A stretch of DNA of 64,000 nucleotides from Chalciporus piperatus (GCA_038093975.1 JBBPTG010000110.1:1-64000); one strand, 5' to 3'; positions 45,746 through 57,044 are shown, numbered from the stretch's first letter. Translations and numbers: made by a program. The notes: generated by a model not told the origin, from the sequence alone.

Positions 45746-45894
45746 ATAGTCAGGTCTCCAGGATTTTCCTTGTCAGAGAGATTGGAGCCAAGAATAGATT
45801 TTGATGCCCTATCAACTGCAGGAGTTGGAGTTGAAGCCATAAGGTCATCTTCAGAGGTATATCCTGCACCCTCGCCAAGGATCACAGATGTGTC

Positions 45895-46605
45895 TAGTGT
45901 TCGAAGGTCCAGTCCTAGGACCGTCAAAAGACTGGCAACCCAATCCACCTTTAACCATCGGCAACCGGTCTTGGTTGGTCTTGGTCTTGGTCTTGGTCTT
46001 TCACTTTGACAGGACCAAAAATTCTAAAAAGACCGGTTGCAACCGATGCACAGCCACCCCCTATCTATTACCCTATTTTTCCTGATTTTCTGCTATTTTT
46101 TCTGATTTTCCTGACCATTATGGACCTTAAGTGATTTTTTGGGAGAAATATTGAGGTTAGTCAATGATAATATTGATCAACATGTCATAGAATTCATTCT
46201 ATCATGTATATACACTCTCTGAGTCACATACTTATGTATATTTTATTGGTATGTGTTGAGAATTGAGTCTATGATTGGTCTTGGCTTCACACATAACTTG
46301 ATATTATCTGATGTATCACTGCAAAAAACATGCCATCTTGAAATGCTCATATCTCCACAGTGTGTGAACCGTTTCACTTGACCCAGGGACCGATTTGTAG
46401 CCGGGAACGAGTATATTAGCCAACGCTTCCAAAAAACTAGTTGCAACTGGTTGCAACCAATGAAAAAGACCGAAAAAGACCAAAGAACAGTTTTTTGCGG
46501 TTTTGGTTCAATTTGACCGACATTTATGGATCAAACAAACTGGTCTCGGTTCGGTCTTTTCAAAAACCGCAAAAAGACCGGACCAAACTGGACTTTTAAA
46601 CTCTA
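45895..46605. mobile_element. hAT-type MITE, family B, copy 2
   Basis: The ends are TAGTGTTCGAAGGTCC and GGACTTTTAAACTCTA. The interior shares CATAGAATTCATTCTATCATG and other blocks with 52123-52820. Flanking octamers GATGTGTC and AATCCACC do not match, so this copy has lost or never had a duplication. Confidence 0.75.
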
Positions 46606-46867
46606 AATCCACCTTCTCTCGAAGAAATGAAGGACTATGGTTTATCCATTGTCTATTGGTTCCTACCAATTACATTCATATTTATACATCAGACATGTGC
46701 CTATGTCAACCTGTCATACATCACATGCTATGCTGTCATGTATTATGTATATAAAGGGCCCTACAACGCCCTCAATCACTAGGTTCTTTTCACCTACTCG
46801 ATCCTCCTCATACCCTGCTATCCTTATAGCACTCTCTTTGTCATTCTTATTCTTCTACTAAGTGTAA

Positions 46868-47647
46868 GTGTCTCCTACACTTATCTCTGCCATCGTTGCT
46901 GGCTGCTATAGAAAGCACGCTCCACACTGTTCCCTTTCTATAGGTTATGAGCCCGTCATTATGATGCCTTTCCCTGCCTGGCATTTGGAAGATGAGACAA
47001 CTCTTTGTTTTCTATGGGTATTCACGTTTGCCATCATGGTTATCTTCAGAAACTGTGAAGCAATGATTTCATGTGCAGCTGTGATGTTCATTCTTTTAAT
47101 CTGTCATGCCACTCTTGATGACATTAGGCTGACCTGTGGAACTGTCCTCTCTCAACAGACCTTGCATATCCAGGCTCAATCAATCCCAAATTATTCTGAG
47201 ACATTTATTCAAGAGCCCCAGTGCGTGCCACATCAAAGTAGGTCTCACAGTCACTCTCATCCTCGTCCCTATCCCCGTCCTCATTCTCCTGTGTCCATCC
47301 ATCATTATACTTCCCATCAACCAACTCTACTTGGTTGACCTTGGGGCCCTAGTGTCTGCCACTGTGTCTATTGTGGTATTCACCTATTAGAATCAGGCGA
47401 AGTCTGTCCAGGTTGCGGGAATTTCAACCCCTACCTACTCTATCGTCTTACTGAGCATCTTGCTCCAGAAGACATCCTCGCAGACTCGCATCCGCAAGTC
47501 AGGTTGACGCTGACTTTGTCGCTCAACCTCCCTCACCTACCGGTTCATACTTCCCTGCACCTGCCTCTACCACAGTGGTCGACTCTGAAGTCAAGCCCAT
47601 TACTCCTTTACCTCCCCCTTCATACTTCCCCCTCTATTCCTCACCAT
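46868..47647 (+). pseudogene. Coding remnant with a zinc-ribbon motif, split by the gypsy element
   Basis: An exon near 47355-47500 encodes CHCVYCGIHLLESGEVCPGC, a C-x2-C...C-x2-C zinc-ribbon-like pair. It is followed by a Pro/Ser/Thr-rich exon (near 47500-47647) that runs into the 5-bp duplication ACCAT. Across the retroelement the frame continues at 53779 as SPSNDSPSRSR. The family is not recognised and upstream exons are uncertain. Confidence 0.45.
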
Positions 47648-48093
47648 TGTTATGATTGCTCACAACACGGTGGGAACTTAGGTACACTAGACCTTGCGAA
47701 AGACTAAGCTGAGTACTAAAACTTAATGACGGTGAAGTCACAAATGGATTAGACTGGGGTCTGTGATAAGTACAGGGCTACTTATATACTATTGAGAAGT
47801 GCGCACAGACCAACAGCCGAATAAGGAAAACATAAAGGGAAAGATAGAGAAGGTAAATGGTACAATGATAAGAAAAGATACCAGGCACGGATTAGGGTCT
47901 AGGCCATGACATCATTGCTGACTCATCTAAGTCTAGATCTTTGTCACATGACCAGATTATGTAATAGATTATGTAATGCTACAGGGACTACCGGAGCGGA
48001 CAAAGGTGAATCTGGCTTGACCCCTATAGACAAAGTCCAGTGTTCGAATACCGTTGAAGGCAAAAGTTTGAAAAGTTTTTAAATACTATAACA
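47648..48093 (-). repeat. 3' LTR of the gypsy element
   Basis: This is 446 bp, bounded by TGTTAT and ATAACA. It differs from the 5' LTR at a handful of bases and by a small deletion near 48027, which suggests a fairly recent insertion. Confidence 0.92.
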
Positions 48094-48104
48094 CTATCCC
48101 CTCT

Positions 48105-49249
48105 CTAGGAATCGCATTCCAGGCAATTCGGCAACTTGCGCTCAGGAACCTCTGTCAGATTTTCGTATTTTTGGAACAAGGCAGAGAAATTTCTCATGGT
48201 CATGTTAATTCGGCGTGGGGTGGATGGGTGCTTTTTGTGAAAAGCTTTGACAGCTTCGGGTGCATTTGTCAAATGCGCTGCCTTTTCCCATGTACGGTCC
48301 GATATGTCCCAGCCTTTCCAATGAACCAGGTACTCTAACTGTCCTTGTTTAACCTGAGATTTTACTACGTAATCCACCTTGTATTTTTCTTCTCCTTCTT
48401 GGTTGACTATTACCGGATCCGGAAGACGGACCGGTTGCCCTTCCAACAGTTCTCGAGCCGGTTTGACTCGTTTGACGTTAACCGTGGGATGTATGTGCAT
48501 AGAATTAGGCAAGTCAAGTGTAACTGCATTGGGAAGGACCTTCGTGATTTGATAAGGTCCAATCCAGTTTTGCCTCATTTTTTTTGGAAGGATAAGGGAG
48601 TTTAAGGTTGTCTGTGGATAACATAACGGAATCTCCGATTTGATAATCTGGAGCTTCGGACCGATGCTTGTCCGCTTGCTCTTTCATCCGGTTCTGAGTT
48701 TCTTCTAATGCCTGCTCAACTTCTTTGTGTGCCTTTCCACATTTTTTAAAAAATGCCCCAGCCGGAGATGAATCGCCTCCAAATCCCATGCGAGTTTTAT
48801 GTGATAGCGAAGGGGATCGTTCCGGTGGCGGTGGAGAGGGAGGAATTGTGATGGAACTGTGCTATCTTCAACCAATCAGCCCATTCCGTTTGTCGTTTAG
48901 CCACGTAAGCGCGGAGATACTGCTGGAGTTCTTGGTTCATACACTCCATTTGGCCATCGGTTTGGGGGTGATAAGCGGTTGACAGCTTCTGTTCTATTCC
49001 TAGAAGGGTGCAAAGCTGCGAAGTAAACTCCGATGCAAATTGCGGTCCTCGATCTGAAACAATCGAAGAGGGAAGTCCGTGTCTACACCAAACATTGTCT
49101 CTAAATAAAATAGCTAGTTCTTTCGAAGAAATTGTCTTTTTACAAGCAATAAACTCGACTTCTTTAGAGAAGCGATCTACAATAACGCAAATAGCATCAA
49201 AGCCACGTGATTTGGGGAAACCCGTGGTAAAGTCTATAGATATATCCTT
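48105..49249 (-). pseudogene. Integrase core and chromodomain
   Basis: The integrase core follows the premature stop: DISIDFTTGFPKS (first catalytic Asp), SDRGPQFASEF (second Asp) and AYHPQTDGQMECMNQEL (Glu). Frame changes occur near 48800-48880 and in a T-run near 48580. The C-terminal chromodomain EYLVHWKGWDISDRTWE lies near 48310-48260, the defining feature of chromoviruses, which direct integration to marked chromatin. Confidence 0.85.
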
Positions 49250-50929
49250 TCAGGGTTCTTTCGGAACTGGAAGGGGAATTAATTTGCCAGCTTGTGCAGT
49301 TGACTTTCCCTTCGTGAGGGCGCACGTTTGACAATGTTCTACGTAAGTTTTAACGTCTTTTGTGACACCAGGCCATGAGAAATAGCGAGTAACCAAATGT
49401 AAAGTACGTCCTTGGCCATCATGGCCGCCAATAGGGGAATCATGAAGGATTGTAAGTAGTTTAGTACGTAAAGAAATTGGAACAAAAACTTTGTTTTTAT
49501 CATTTTTAAATATTATAGATCCCTCGTCAAAAACGAAGCCATCTACCGTATCATTTTTTATTTTTTCTGATTCGTTTTGTATTTCGTCATAAATAGGCAA
49601 AGAAAGAGTAACCGTATTAATGAAAACAGAAGCGGGAAGTACAGTAATATTCTTGTTATGGTTGAGATCTGCTTCTCCGTGATCCTCTCGACGGGATAGA
49701 GCATCAGCCCTTCCATTTGTAGCACCAGGTTTATAAATAATCGAGTAATTATACTCTGAGAGCAACACATTCCAACGTGCTTGACGTGGGCTCAGAGTTT
49801 GGGGAGATTTCCAATATTCGAGATTCTTGTGATCAGTCCAAATCTCGAAATGTTCTCGACCCATTAGATAATGTCTCCATTCCTGCAAAGCCCGAATGAC
49901 AGCTAGAAGCTCCTTGTCATAAACCAGGTAGTTCTTCTCAGCAGAACTAAAGGAATGGGAGATGAAGGCACAAGGCCTCCAGAGGCCATCATCGCATTTA
50001 ACGGAGAGCACAACTCCTGTTGCAATATCACTAGCGTCCGTTTCTACTCTGACTTCTTTAGAGCGGTCAGGATAAGCCAAAAGCGGAGCGGTAGTGAATT
50101 GCTGTTTCAGCTTATCAAAGGCTTGCTGTTGCTCCGGTCCCCACCGGTATGGTGTGTCCTTTTTGGTAAGGACATTCAAGGAACGAGCAATGTCAGCGAA
50201 ACCTTGAATGAAACATCGATAGAAGTTAGCCAATCCTAAAAAGGACTGAACACCCTTCAAACGAGTTGGCGCTGGCCAGTCCAGAATAGCCTGCACCTTC
50301 GGATTGTCCATCTCTACGCCTTTCTGGGAGATAACCATTCCCAGGAAATCTACAGATTCTACTGCAAAACTGCACTTTTCTGGTTTTACGTAAAGATCAT
50401 TCTCTCTGAGATGTTGTAATACAGTTTTAACTATTTTTAAGTGTTCTGCCCTAGATTTTCCGAACGTAAAAATCATGAGATCATCGATATAAATAATGAG
50501 AACCCCATGAAGATCGCTAAATAGAATGTTCATCATTTGTTGGAACGTGGAGGGAGAGTTCGTAAGTCCAAAGTACATGACAACTGGTTCGTAAGCGCCG
50601 AATGGAGTAACAAAAGCCGCTTTCCATTCGTCGCCTTCTTTGATTCTAACATTATTATAGCCCCAACGAAGGTCCATTTTGGTAAACATATCAGCTCCTT
50701 TGAGCTGGTCGATAAGTCCTGAAATGAGGGGAAGAGGGTAAGCATTCTTGACAGTTCCCTCATTTACGTAACAATAGTCCATAACTAATCTCTTTTTACT
50801 GTCCTTTTTTGGAATAAAGGATACAGGAGATGTCTGAGGGGATTTCGACGGACGAACATATCCTTTTGATAACTTCTTATCGATAAACTTTTTGACATCC
50901 TCAAGTTCCTGTTCGGACATCGAAATCAT
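49250..50929 (-). pseudogene. Reverse transcriptase, RNase H and integrase N-terminus
   Basis: The 559-codon frame shows the RT fingers (SPQTSPVSFIPKKDSKKRLV), the catalytic YIDDLMIF box near 50490, the RNase H motifs (ETDASDIATG, YDKELLAVIRALQEW, WTDHKNLEYW), and an HHCC-type integrase zinc region ending CQTCALTKGK. It stops at 49250 through a TGA in place of the conserved Trp (CCC-TGA-AAG). The integrase core continues in the same frame beyond it. Confidence 0.9.
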
Positions 50930-51740
50930 TCACCCGGCCCTTCTTGGGAACAAAATCAGGCTTGAGATCTATTACATGGTTCCACACCTTTCGGGTAGGC
51001 ATATGCTCACTCTCTTGCTCTGAGAAGCCATCTAAGTACTCGTGGAGTTCTACTGGGACTTTCTCGGTGAGCCCCGCCTCAAACACTCGTCGAATAGAAA
51101 AAGAATGTTTCAAATGATAATTTACTACTTTGCACTGATCAGTACAACGTGTGAATTTTACTTGTTTGGACACCCAATCGATTTCAGGGTTGTGCCTTTC
51201 AAGCCAATCATAGCCAATGATCATATGATGAGTGCCAAGTACGGAAACAAAAGTGTCCATATGTTCAAAATGTCCATTGTGTCCCAAAACAAGAGAAACC
51301 TTGTGGGTGACACCGCCTATCGCTCCCTCTGAGCCCTCGGCATTGTACACTGGAATAGGAAAAGGAAGTTCTTCCAGTGTCAAACCATGTCTCTCACAGA
51401 ACGATTTATCTATAAATGTTTCGGTTGCGCCGGAATCCAATAGAGCGGCAAACTCCATTTTCTTCCATTGCTTGCCTTTATCGTACATAATGGTAATATT
51501 GAGATCCAGCTCGTTCTTCCGATTCTGATTCCTTACGTGTATTTTTGATGGGATTTCTTTTTTCGAATAATTTACCTTAAGGGAATTAAGCACGAATTGT
51601 TTTACTTCTGTCGCCACGCCACCAGAGGACGCCCTTTCAGAAGAAGAAGAAAAGTTATGTTTAAACGTAACACAAGGATTGGTACAAATACAACCATTGG
51701 GTAAACTAAGTCCATGCCTTTGAGAACCCATCTCTCTCAT
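50901..51740 (-). pseudogene. Aspartic protease region of the gypsy element
   Basis: The retropepsin active site is FAALLDSGATETFIDKSF near 51450, and the flap/C-terminal motif is HHMIIGYDWLERHNPEIDW near 51200. A frame change near 50925 separates this region from the reverse transcriptase frame. Confidence 0.85.
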
Positions 51741-53322
51741 CGGCTGCTTCCTTTTAAAGCCTCAGCTGCCTGTGCCTTGGCTTCTGACTCAATGTGGTCG
51801 CACCAGTACGCTTCCGCTTCTTGATTGGTATATGCCGCTTGATGCGACATGTAACTTGTGCTGGTGGACGGGCCAGCGGGGTAGGGGGAAGGTTGGGGAG
51901 GGTAGGGTGCAGGGATGGTACCTGCGAAGGGCATCTGCCGATTGTCAATCGGCAGGGAAGTTTCAACGTATTGTTGAGAATATGGATCCCACATAACAAC
52001 TTGTCTCTGGCGTGGCCTTCGGGGTTTCGGACACACATTTGCGAAATGACCTGGTTGGTCGCAATTGAAACAATTTCCCCGAACGGGGGGTCTTGGCATT
52101 TGCTGTGCCGAAGATCCATCGATAGTGTTTAAAAGTCCGGTCCAGTCCGGTCTTTTTTCTGATTAGGAAGGCGACCGGACCGAGACCGGTTTTTCTAATT
52201 AATTAATTCAAAAAGACTGGACCAAAACTGATAAACAGCGGTCTTTTGGCGGTTGCAACCGGTTTTTTGCTTAGCGTGGGAGAAACCAACAATAGTACCT
52301 GTCCCTGGCTATAAATCGGACCCTGGTTCAAGCGAAACGGTTCACACGCCATACAGATATGACCTTTTCAAAACAGCATGTTTTTTGTAGTGATACATCA
52401 GATATTATCAAGTTACATGTGAAGTCAAGACCAATCATAGACTCAATTCTCAACACAGACTAATAAAATATAGATAAATATGTAACTCAGAGAGTGTATA
52501 TACATGATAGAATGAATTCTATGACATGTTAATCAATATTGTCATTGACTAACTTCAATATTCATCAAAAAACTCAAATAACATCCATAAAGGTCCAGAA
52601 AAATCAGGAAAAATCCGGAAAATCAGGGAAAATAGGGTAATACATAGGGGGTGGCTGTGCATCGGTTGCAACCGGTTGCAACCAGTCTTTTTTCGGTTGC
52701 AACTGCAGTCTTTTGATCTCAAATGCCGGCAACCGGCAACTGCAGTCCAGTTGCGATCAGTTGTGGTCCAGTCCAGTTGCCAGTCTTTTACCAGTTGCGC
52801 AACTGGACTTTGAAGCACTATCCATCGGGGCTCCACGACCAGGCTGTGTGCTGGTGGGAGTGAAACGGGGAGCCGCATACGGAGCGGGGGGACACGGAAG
52901 TGGACGAGATGCAATTGGGTAACGAGGAGGAGGATACAGGTATGAGGAAGAAGGCCTTGGCGCTGGAGCTGGTGCCTGATGGACTGGTGCACCACGCTCG
53001 ACGACAATACGCTCGAAGGTTTGACCCATCTTTCGATAAGTCTCAATGAGATCGTCAAAGCTTTGCTCATCAGCGTTGGTGCTGATTTGCGCCTGATAGT
53101 AGATTTTGTAGTCTACTGCCTTTTTTAGAATCTCTTCCGCATGGGCATCTGCGATTTCCGATTTGTCCTTCAACAACGTGAATTCTTGTAAGAAGATGTC
53201 AATAGGCTTTCCAGCCTGTTTGAGTGCTTCTAACTTCCGGAAGCTCTCGTGGGCGAGAACATCAATCTGGAAGTAGTTCTTGACAACTTCTGTAAAGGTA
53301 GGCCAATTAGGCCATGCTGCTA
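51737..53322 (-). pseudogene. Gag of the gypsy element, N-terminally deleted and split by MITE B3
   Basis: The coding sequence begins inside gag, directly at the LTR edge, with WPNWPTFTEVVKNYF (capsid-like Retrotrans_gag region). It continues to a Pro-rich linker before the MITE at 52820. After the MITE, a CCHC zinc knuckle CFNCDQPGHFANVC lies near 52070. The N-terminal third expected for fungal gypsy gag is absent. Confidence 0.8.
52123..52820. mobile_element. hAT-type MITE, family B, copy 3, inside gypsy gag
   Basis: The ends are TAGTGTTTAAAAGTCC and GGACTTTGAAGCACTA. Octamers TCCATCGA (52115-52122) and TCCATCGG (52821-52828) form a 7/8 target duplication. The insertion postdates the retroelement. 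Confidence 0.87.
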
Positions 53323-53773
53323 TGTTATGATTGCTCACAACACGGCGGGGACTTAGGTACACTAGACCTTGCGAAAGACTAAGCTGAGTACTAAAACTTA
53401 ATTGTGGTGAAGCAACAAATGGATTAGACTGGGGTCTGTGATAAGTACAGGGCTACTTATATACTATTGAGAAGTGCGCACAGACCAACAGCCTGATAAG
53501 GAAAACATAAAGGGAAAGATAGATAAGGTAAATGGTACAATGATAAGAAAAGGTACCAGGCACGGATTAGGGTCTAGGCCATGACATCATTGCTGACTCA
53601 TCTAAGTCTGGACCTTTGTCACGTGACCTGATTATGTAATAGATTACGTAATGCTACAGGGACTACTGGAGCGGACAAAGGTGAATCCGGCTTGACCCCT
53701 AAGTTGTAGACAAAGTCCAGTGTTCAAATACCGTTGAAGGCAAAAGTTTGAAAAGTTTTTAAATACTATAACA
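53323..53773 (-). repeat. 5' LTR of the gypsy element
   Basis: This is 451 bp and contains a TATA-like TATATAAGT (reverse strand, near 53455) and TGAGTCA/TGATGTCA-type sites shared by all family 1 LTRs. Confidence 0.92.
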
Positions 53774-54031
53774 ACCATCACCCAGCAATGACTCGCCCAG
53801 TCGCAGTCGGATTCTTCTTCAGACTTCCAGACAGAGATGGAAGAGCTGACTCCAGCATTCCATCAAGTCCCTCGTCTCGCACAGGTATCGATCCTCATGG
53901 AGGACATGACCCTGATACTGAGAGTGACAGCACGAGAAGACGAGATTGGAACCTACTTCCTGATGGTTCCAGTTTTCAATTCATACCAAAGGATCCTTGA
54001 TCAGCGAGACTATTACACTTGTACCGGATAG
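53774..54031 (+). pseudogene. Continuation of the zinc-ribbon coding remnant
   Basis: This sequence follows the right-hand target duplication of the gypsy element. The frame first continues the Ser/Pro-rich exon. A downstream frame (MEELTPAFHQVPRLAQVSI) stays open to 54031. It is probably the 3' part of the gene broken at 47647. Confidence 0.4.
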
Positions 54032-54353
54032 GTCAAAGCATAGACGCAAAAGTCTAGTCTGGGACAAAGGTTTCAAGTGTAGCCTAATGATAGGATGTCC
54101 ATGTTAAGGCCTAGCATCTGTTTAAGAGTGGGACGGGGACTCTCAGAGGGTTCAAGGGAAGCGAGGAGCAACGAGATTAGATTGCATAGGTCTAACTTAA
54201 GGTTACAGGAGAGAACTCGAGGGTTTATATAAGTAAAGGAATGAGTTAAGGGTAGGCATGGAACGAGTCAGAATGTGTAAGAACAAGTCATGACGAATAA
54301 GAATGAGTCATACTTGGTAAACGTATAAGTCAGCGATGACGAATCATGGAAGG
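54032..54353. other. Possible LTR-like remnant, no gene
   Basis: GAGTCA words and a TATATAAGT box occur in 54060-54350, resembling LTR promoter sequence. A matching continuation may lie at 56565-56693, ending ATAACA. Ends and target duplication could not be established. Confidence 0.3.
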
Positions 54354-54739
54354 TACATCAGGAAAAACCAACTTTACTCTCATAGCTATAATAGTTCTAT
54401 AGAGTACTATAATTGCATTTATATTGCTTATAGGAAAAAGTGACAAGTCCCCTCTATGGAGCACTCTATAGCACCCCCCAAAACTCTCATAGCTTTTATA
54501 ATACTCTATAGACTCCAAAAGAATCAACAGCTATTGAGCTCTATAATAGCTTTTATAATACTATATAGACAGTACTAATTCTGCAGCGATTTACTGCCCT
54601 TTTTTTGATTTCCCTTCACACCGGTCAAAGATAGATAGGAAAAAATCACTTGTATTGGGAAGTCTATCTACTACATGTTGTATACTAATCTATCACTACA
54701 ATGTGGTGGGGATGGGGCTGAGGTGATACGTCCAAGTCA

Positions 54740-55225
54740 ATAGTCAGTGGGTTGCCAGTGTGAGGCCAGCGGGGCTGTTTTTTGGCGTCAAGGTGGGAGG
54801 TGGTGGTGGGTGAACAGCCCCAAGCAGCTGTGTTAGAGGTGAGCGGCTGGGTTGGTGGGTGCACAAACACTCACTTCTGGGTGCTGGCGGGGCTGTTGAG
54901 CCCGCGCCGGCCTTGTGTTGTTCGAGTGGGGCTGAGGTGGGAGGTGGTGGGCAGACAGACAGCCCCGAGCGGCTGCTAATGAGGTGAGTGGATGGGATGG
55001 TGGGTGAACTGGCGGTGGGCACTCACATCGTGATGCCGGCGGGGGCTGTTGAGCCCGGCTGGCTTTGTTTTTCCAGTTGAGGGTGGGTGAGGTGAGAGGT
55101 GGTGAGGGTGGTGAGGCCAACAGCCTGAGCGGCTGCGAACGAGGTGAGCGGATGGTGTGGTGGGTAAGTTTTCACTTACATCGTGATGCCGGCGGGGCTG
55201 TTGAGCCCACACCGGCGTTGTTGAC
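54740..55225. repeat. Tandem ~120-bp units with a GCCGGC hairpin
   Basis: Three to four units share AGGTGAGCGGNTGGG, CACTCACATCGTGATGCCGG and GGGGCTGTTGAGCCC. Hairpins lie at about 54886-54912, 55036-55066 and 55189-55217. The same unit occurs at 33850-34745. Confidence 0.75.
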
Positions 55226-55401
55226 GTGTTGAGGGTGCTGGTGTACTAGAGATAGAAGGTAGTTAGAGAAACAAATCGAAAAGGCTGACTGGCGAGTTCA
55301 CCACGGTCACGTGACCTGCTCGCGGCGGATTTTTGTGAAGTCCAAAGTTACTAACTTAGTTTACTAACCTACCTTGCTCCGAGCCACAGTATCCTAAGGC
55401 T

Positions 55402-55439
55402 GTGGGAAAGCGCTGCGGTATACCGCAGCGCTTTCCCAC
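55402..55439. repeat. Perfect 38-bp palindrome
   Basis: The left half GTGGGAAAGCGCTGCGGTA is followed without a spacer by its exact reverse complement TACCGCAGCGCTTTCCCAC. It can form a 19-bp cruciform arm. Confidence 0.95.
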
Positions 55440-55729
55440 GTACACATGAGCACAAGAAGCACAACCTACCAACATGCAAAACGCGTTGAAACACACTGAA
55501 GACCCACCCAGCCGCGAGGAAACATGGCCAGACAAGGCCACAGAGCTGTCTAACGAAGGAGTCGAGGGAGTAGCAAGTGAGGCCACAGAGGTTGAGGTGC
55601 AAAGGTGCGTACAAACAGTCAGTGGGTTCAGAGAGTTGAAACGAGCTAAACGAGCGCTACCTCAAAGCAGTGAGTCACCCTCACCTCGCCACCTCACCTT
55701 CATCTCTCAACCCACAACGACAACAGCAA

Positions 55730-56125
55730 CGAACGACAACACGACAAGAAACGCACAACTTATCCGCAGCCCAAACAACTCGCTAACACCCCGGACAACT
55801 CGCTAACACCCCAGACAACTCATCCGCGGTCCAAACGACTCGTTTACACCCCAAGCGACGCACTCGCACCCCAACTAACTCGTTTACACCCCAAGTGACG
55901 CACTCGCACCTCAAATGGCTCACCAACTCCCCAAATGACTGATCTGCAGCCCACACGACTTATCTGCAGCCTACACGACCTATCTGCAGCCCAAACAACT
56001 CACTGACACCCCGAGCGACTCGCCAACACCCCAGACGACTAATCCGCAGTCCGAACAACTCACCGACACTTCAAACAACTTGTCTACACCCGAGCGACTC
56101 GTCAACGCCTCAAATGACTTATTTC
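55730..56125. repeat. Short tandem repeats (AACTCGC-AACACCCC type)
   Basis: About twenty degenerate units of 18-25 bases carry GACTCGTTTACACCCCAA, AACTCGCTAACACCCC or GACTTATCTGCAGCC. There is no coding signature. Confidence 0.7.
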
Positions 56126-56970
56126 GGCACAGCAACACAACAGCGAGATGAGGTGATGACTCAGAGGTGTTGTTTATTAGATATTGTTGTAGTTAGCCAT
56201 TAGTATATATGAAATATCATCTCATTCTACTATTTCACCCAACCTCAACTGGCAATGATGACAAGAAATAACACAATGCATGTGTGCGTTACGAACAGAA
56301 ATGTAAAAACCTGTACCCGAGTACCTGTGCGGCTGTGCCATTCCCTACCCTCATCTTTTGACCTTATGGTAGTTATGATAGAACTTCATAGTACCATATC
56401 TCACTTACAAAATGATATATAGTACTATGACAGATACTATAGAACTTTATAGTGCTCTATCTCACATTCAGAATAATATATAGTAATATAAAAGGTCCTA
56501 TAGTAACTATAGCTCTATATAGATAAGACCCCTTCTATATAGGGAAATGGTTTTTCCTGATGTAAAAGAACATTAGAGAAGGTTCGTTGACTAAAGCAAA
56601 GCGAGAAATGATAGGCCTAGGCAGGACTCGAACCAGCGACTAGGACTTAGTACAAGGGAAAGAGGAAAGGGAAGCATGGGGCAATCATAACATTACCCCC
56701 GTACTAGAATCAAGTCATTGACGAAGATAAAAGCTAGTGAAATGTTCAACCCATAGTGACCCGGGGAGCCGGTCATGTTCGTGTATCCGACATCGTCGGT
56801 TGGATCATCTCCATCATAAACAGTGGCATCGTCGTCATGTAAATAAGTCTCACCCGAGATACAGGTATAGAGGGGAGGAGGTCGTCGAGCAGTTCAATGG
56901 GTATTGGCTGATTGGTGGGAACAGGAAGAGGGAGCAACAGATGGTGTGGTAGTATGCCTCTGTCCACGTC

Positions 56971-57044
56971 TAGTGTTTAAAAGTCCAGTTAACTTAAGTT
57001 TTGTACCTCTTTTGACAAAACTGTAACTGTAACTGGTTATCAAT
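56971..57044. mobile_element. hAT-type MITE, family A, copy 3, left piece
   Basis: TAGTGTTTAAAAGTCCAGTT and the next 54 bases match copies 1 and 2. The copy is interrupted after GGTTATCAAT by a Harbinger element and resumes at 61572. Confidence 0.88.

Larger units (their letters stand above)
44118..45894 (-). pseudogene. Second gene of the decayed Harbinger element, hit by a MITE and an LTR
   Basis: The minus-strand coding sequence includes LGEGAGYTSEDDLMASTPTP near 45870, SDKENPGDLT, a Lys-rich linker, a coiled coil (MEVMKARAEKDMMKAKVKLA near 45150), and FDFSLNLHNGG. It ends near 44118. Discounting the solo LTR (45293-45745) and the MITE (44220-44897), each with one duplication copy, leaves a continuous frame in both cases. 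Harbinger elements normally pair a transposase with a Myb/SANT-like protein that has such a coiled-coil tail. The N-terminal domain is not visible here. Confidence 0.55.
47648..53773 (-). mobile_element. Ty3/gypsy chromovirus LTR retrotransposon
   Basis: The element is complete between LTRs at 47648-48093 and 53323-53773, with a perfect 5-bp target duplication ACCAT (47643-47647 and 53774-53778). It runs on the minus strand with gag, protease, reverse transcriptase-RNase H, integrase and chromodomain in gypsy order. A purine-rich tract next to the 3' LTR (around 48094-48112) fits the polypurine tract. No primer-binding site or gag N-terminus lies next to the 5' LTR. MITE B3 (52123-52820) is inserted in gag. 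Confidence 0.93.
54356..56562. mobile_element. TA-flanked non-autonomous element, 2.2 kb
   Basis: Perfect 15-bp terminal inverted repeats CATCAGGAAAAACCA (54356-54370) and TGGTTTTTCCTGATG (56548-56562) are flanked by TA dinucleotides (54354-54355 and 56563-56564), as for Tc1/mariner-type insertions. The subterminal regions are TA-rich with CTATAGAGTACTATA-like words. The interior holds the hairpin minisatellite, a 38-bp palindrome and a tandem repeat. No protein is recognised. Confidence 0.65.

Noticed and set aside
56615..56645. tRNA gene suggested by a B-box-like GGTTCGAGTCC on the minus strand
   Set aside because: No A box or cloverleaf could be folded around it, and the T-arm stem has a mismatch. 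A similar GTTCGAGTCC near 37930 also lacks a tRNA context.
54032..56693. A third LTR family interrupted by the TA-flanked element
   Set aside because: There is LTR-like promoter sequence and an ATAACA end, but no paired start, no second copy and no target duplication could be established.
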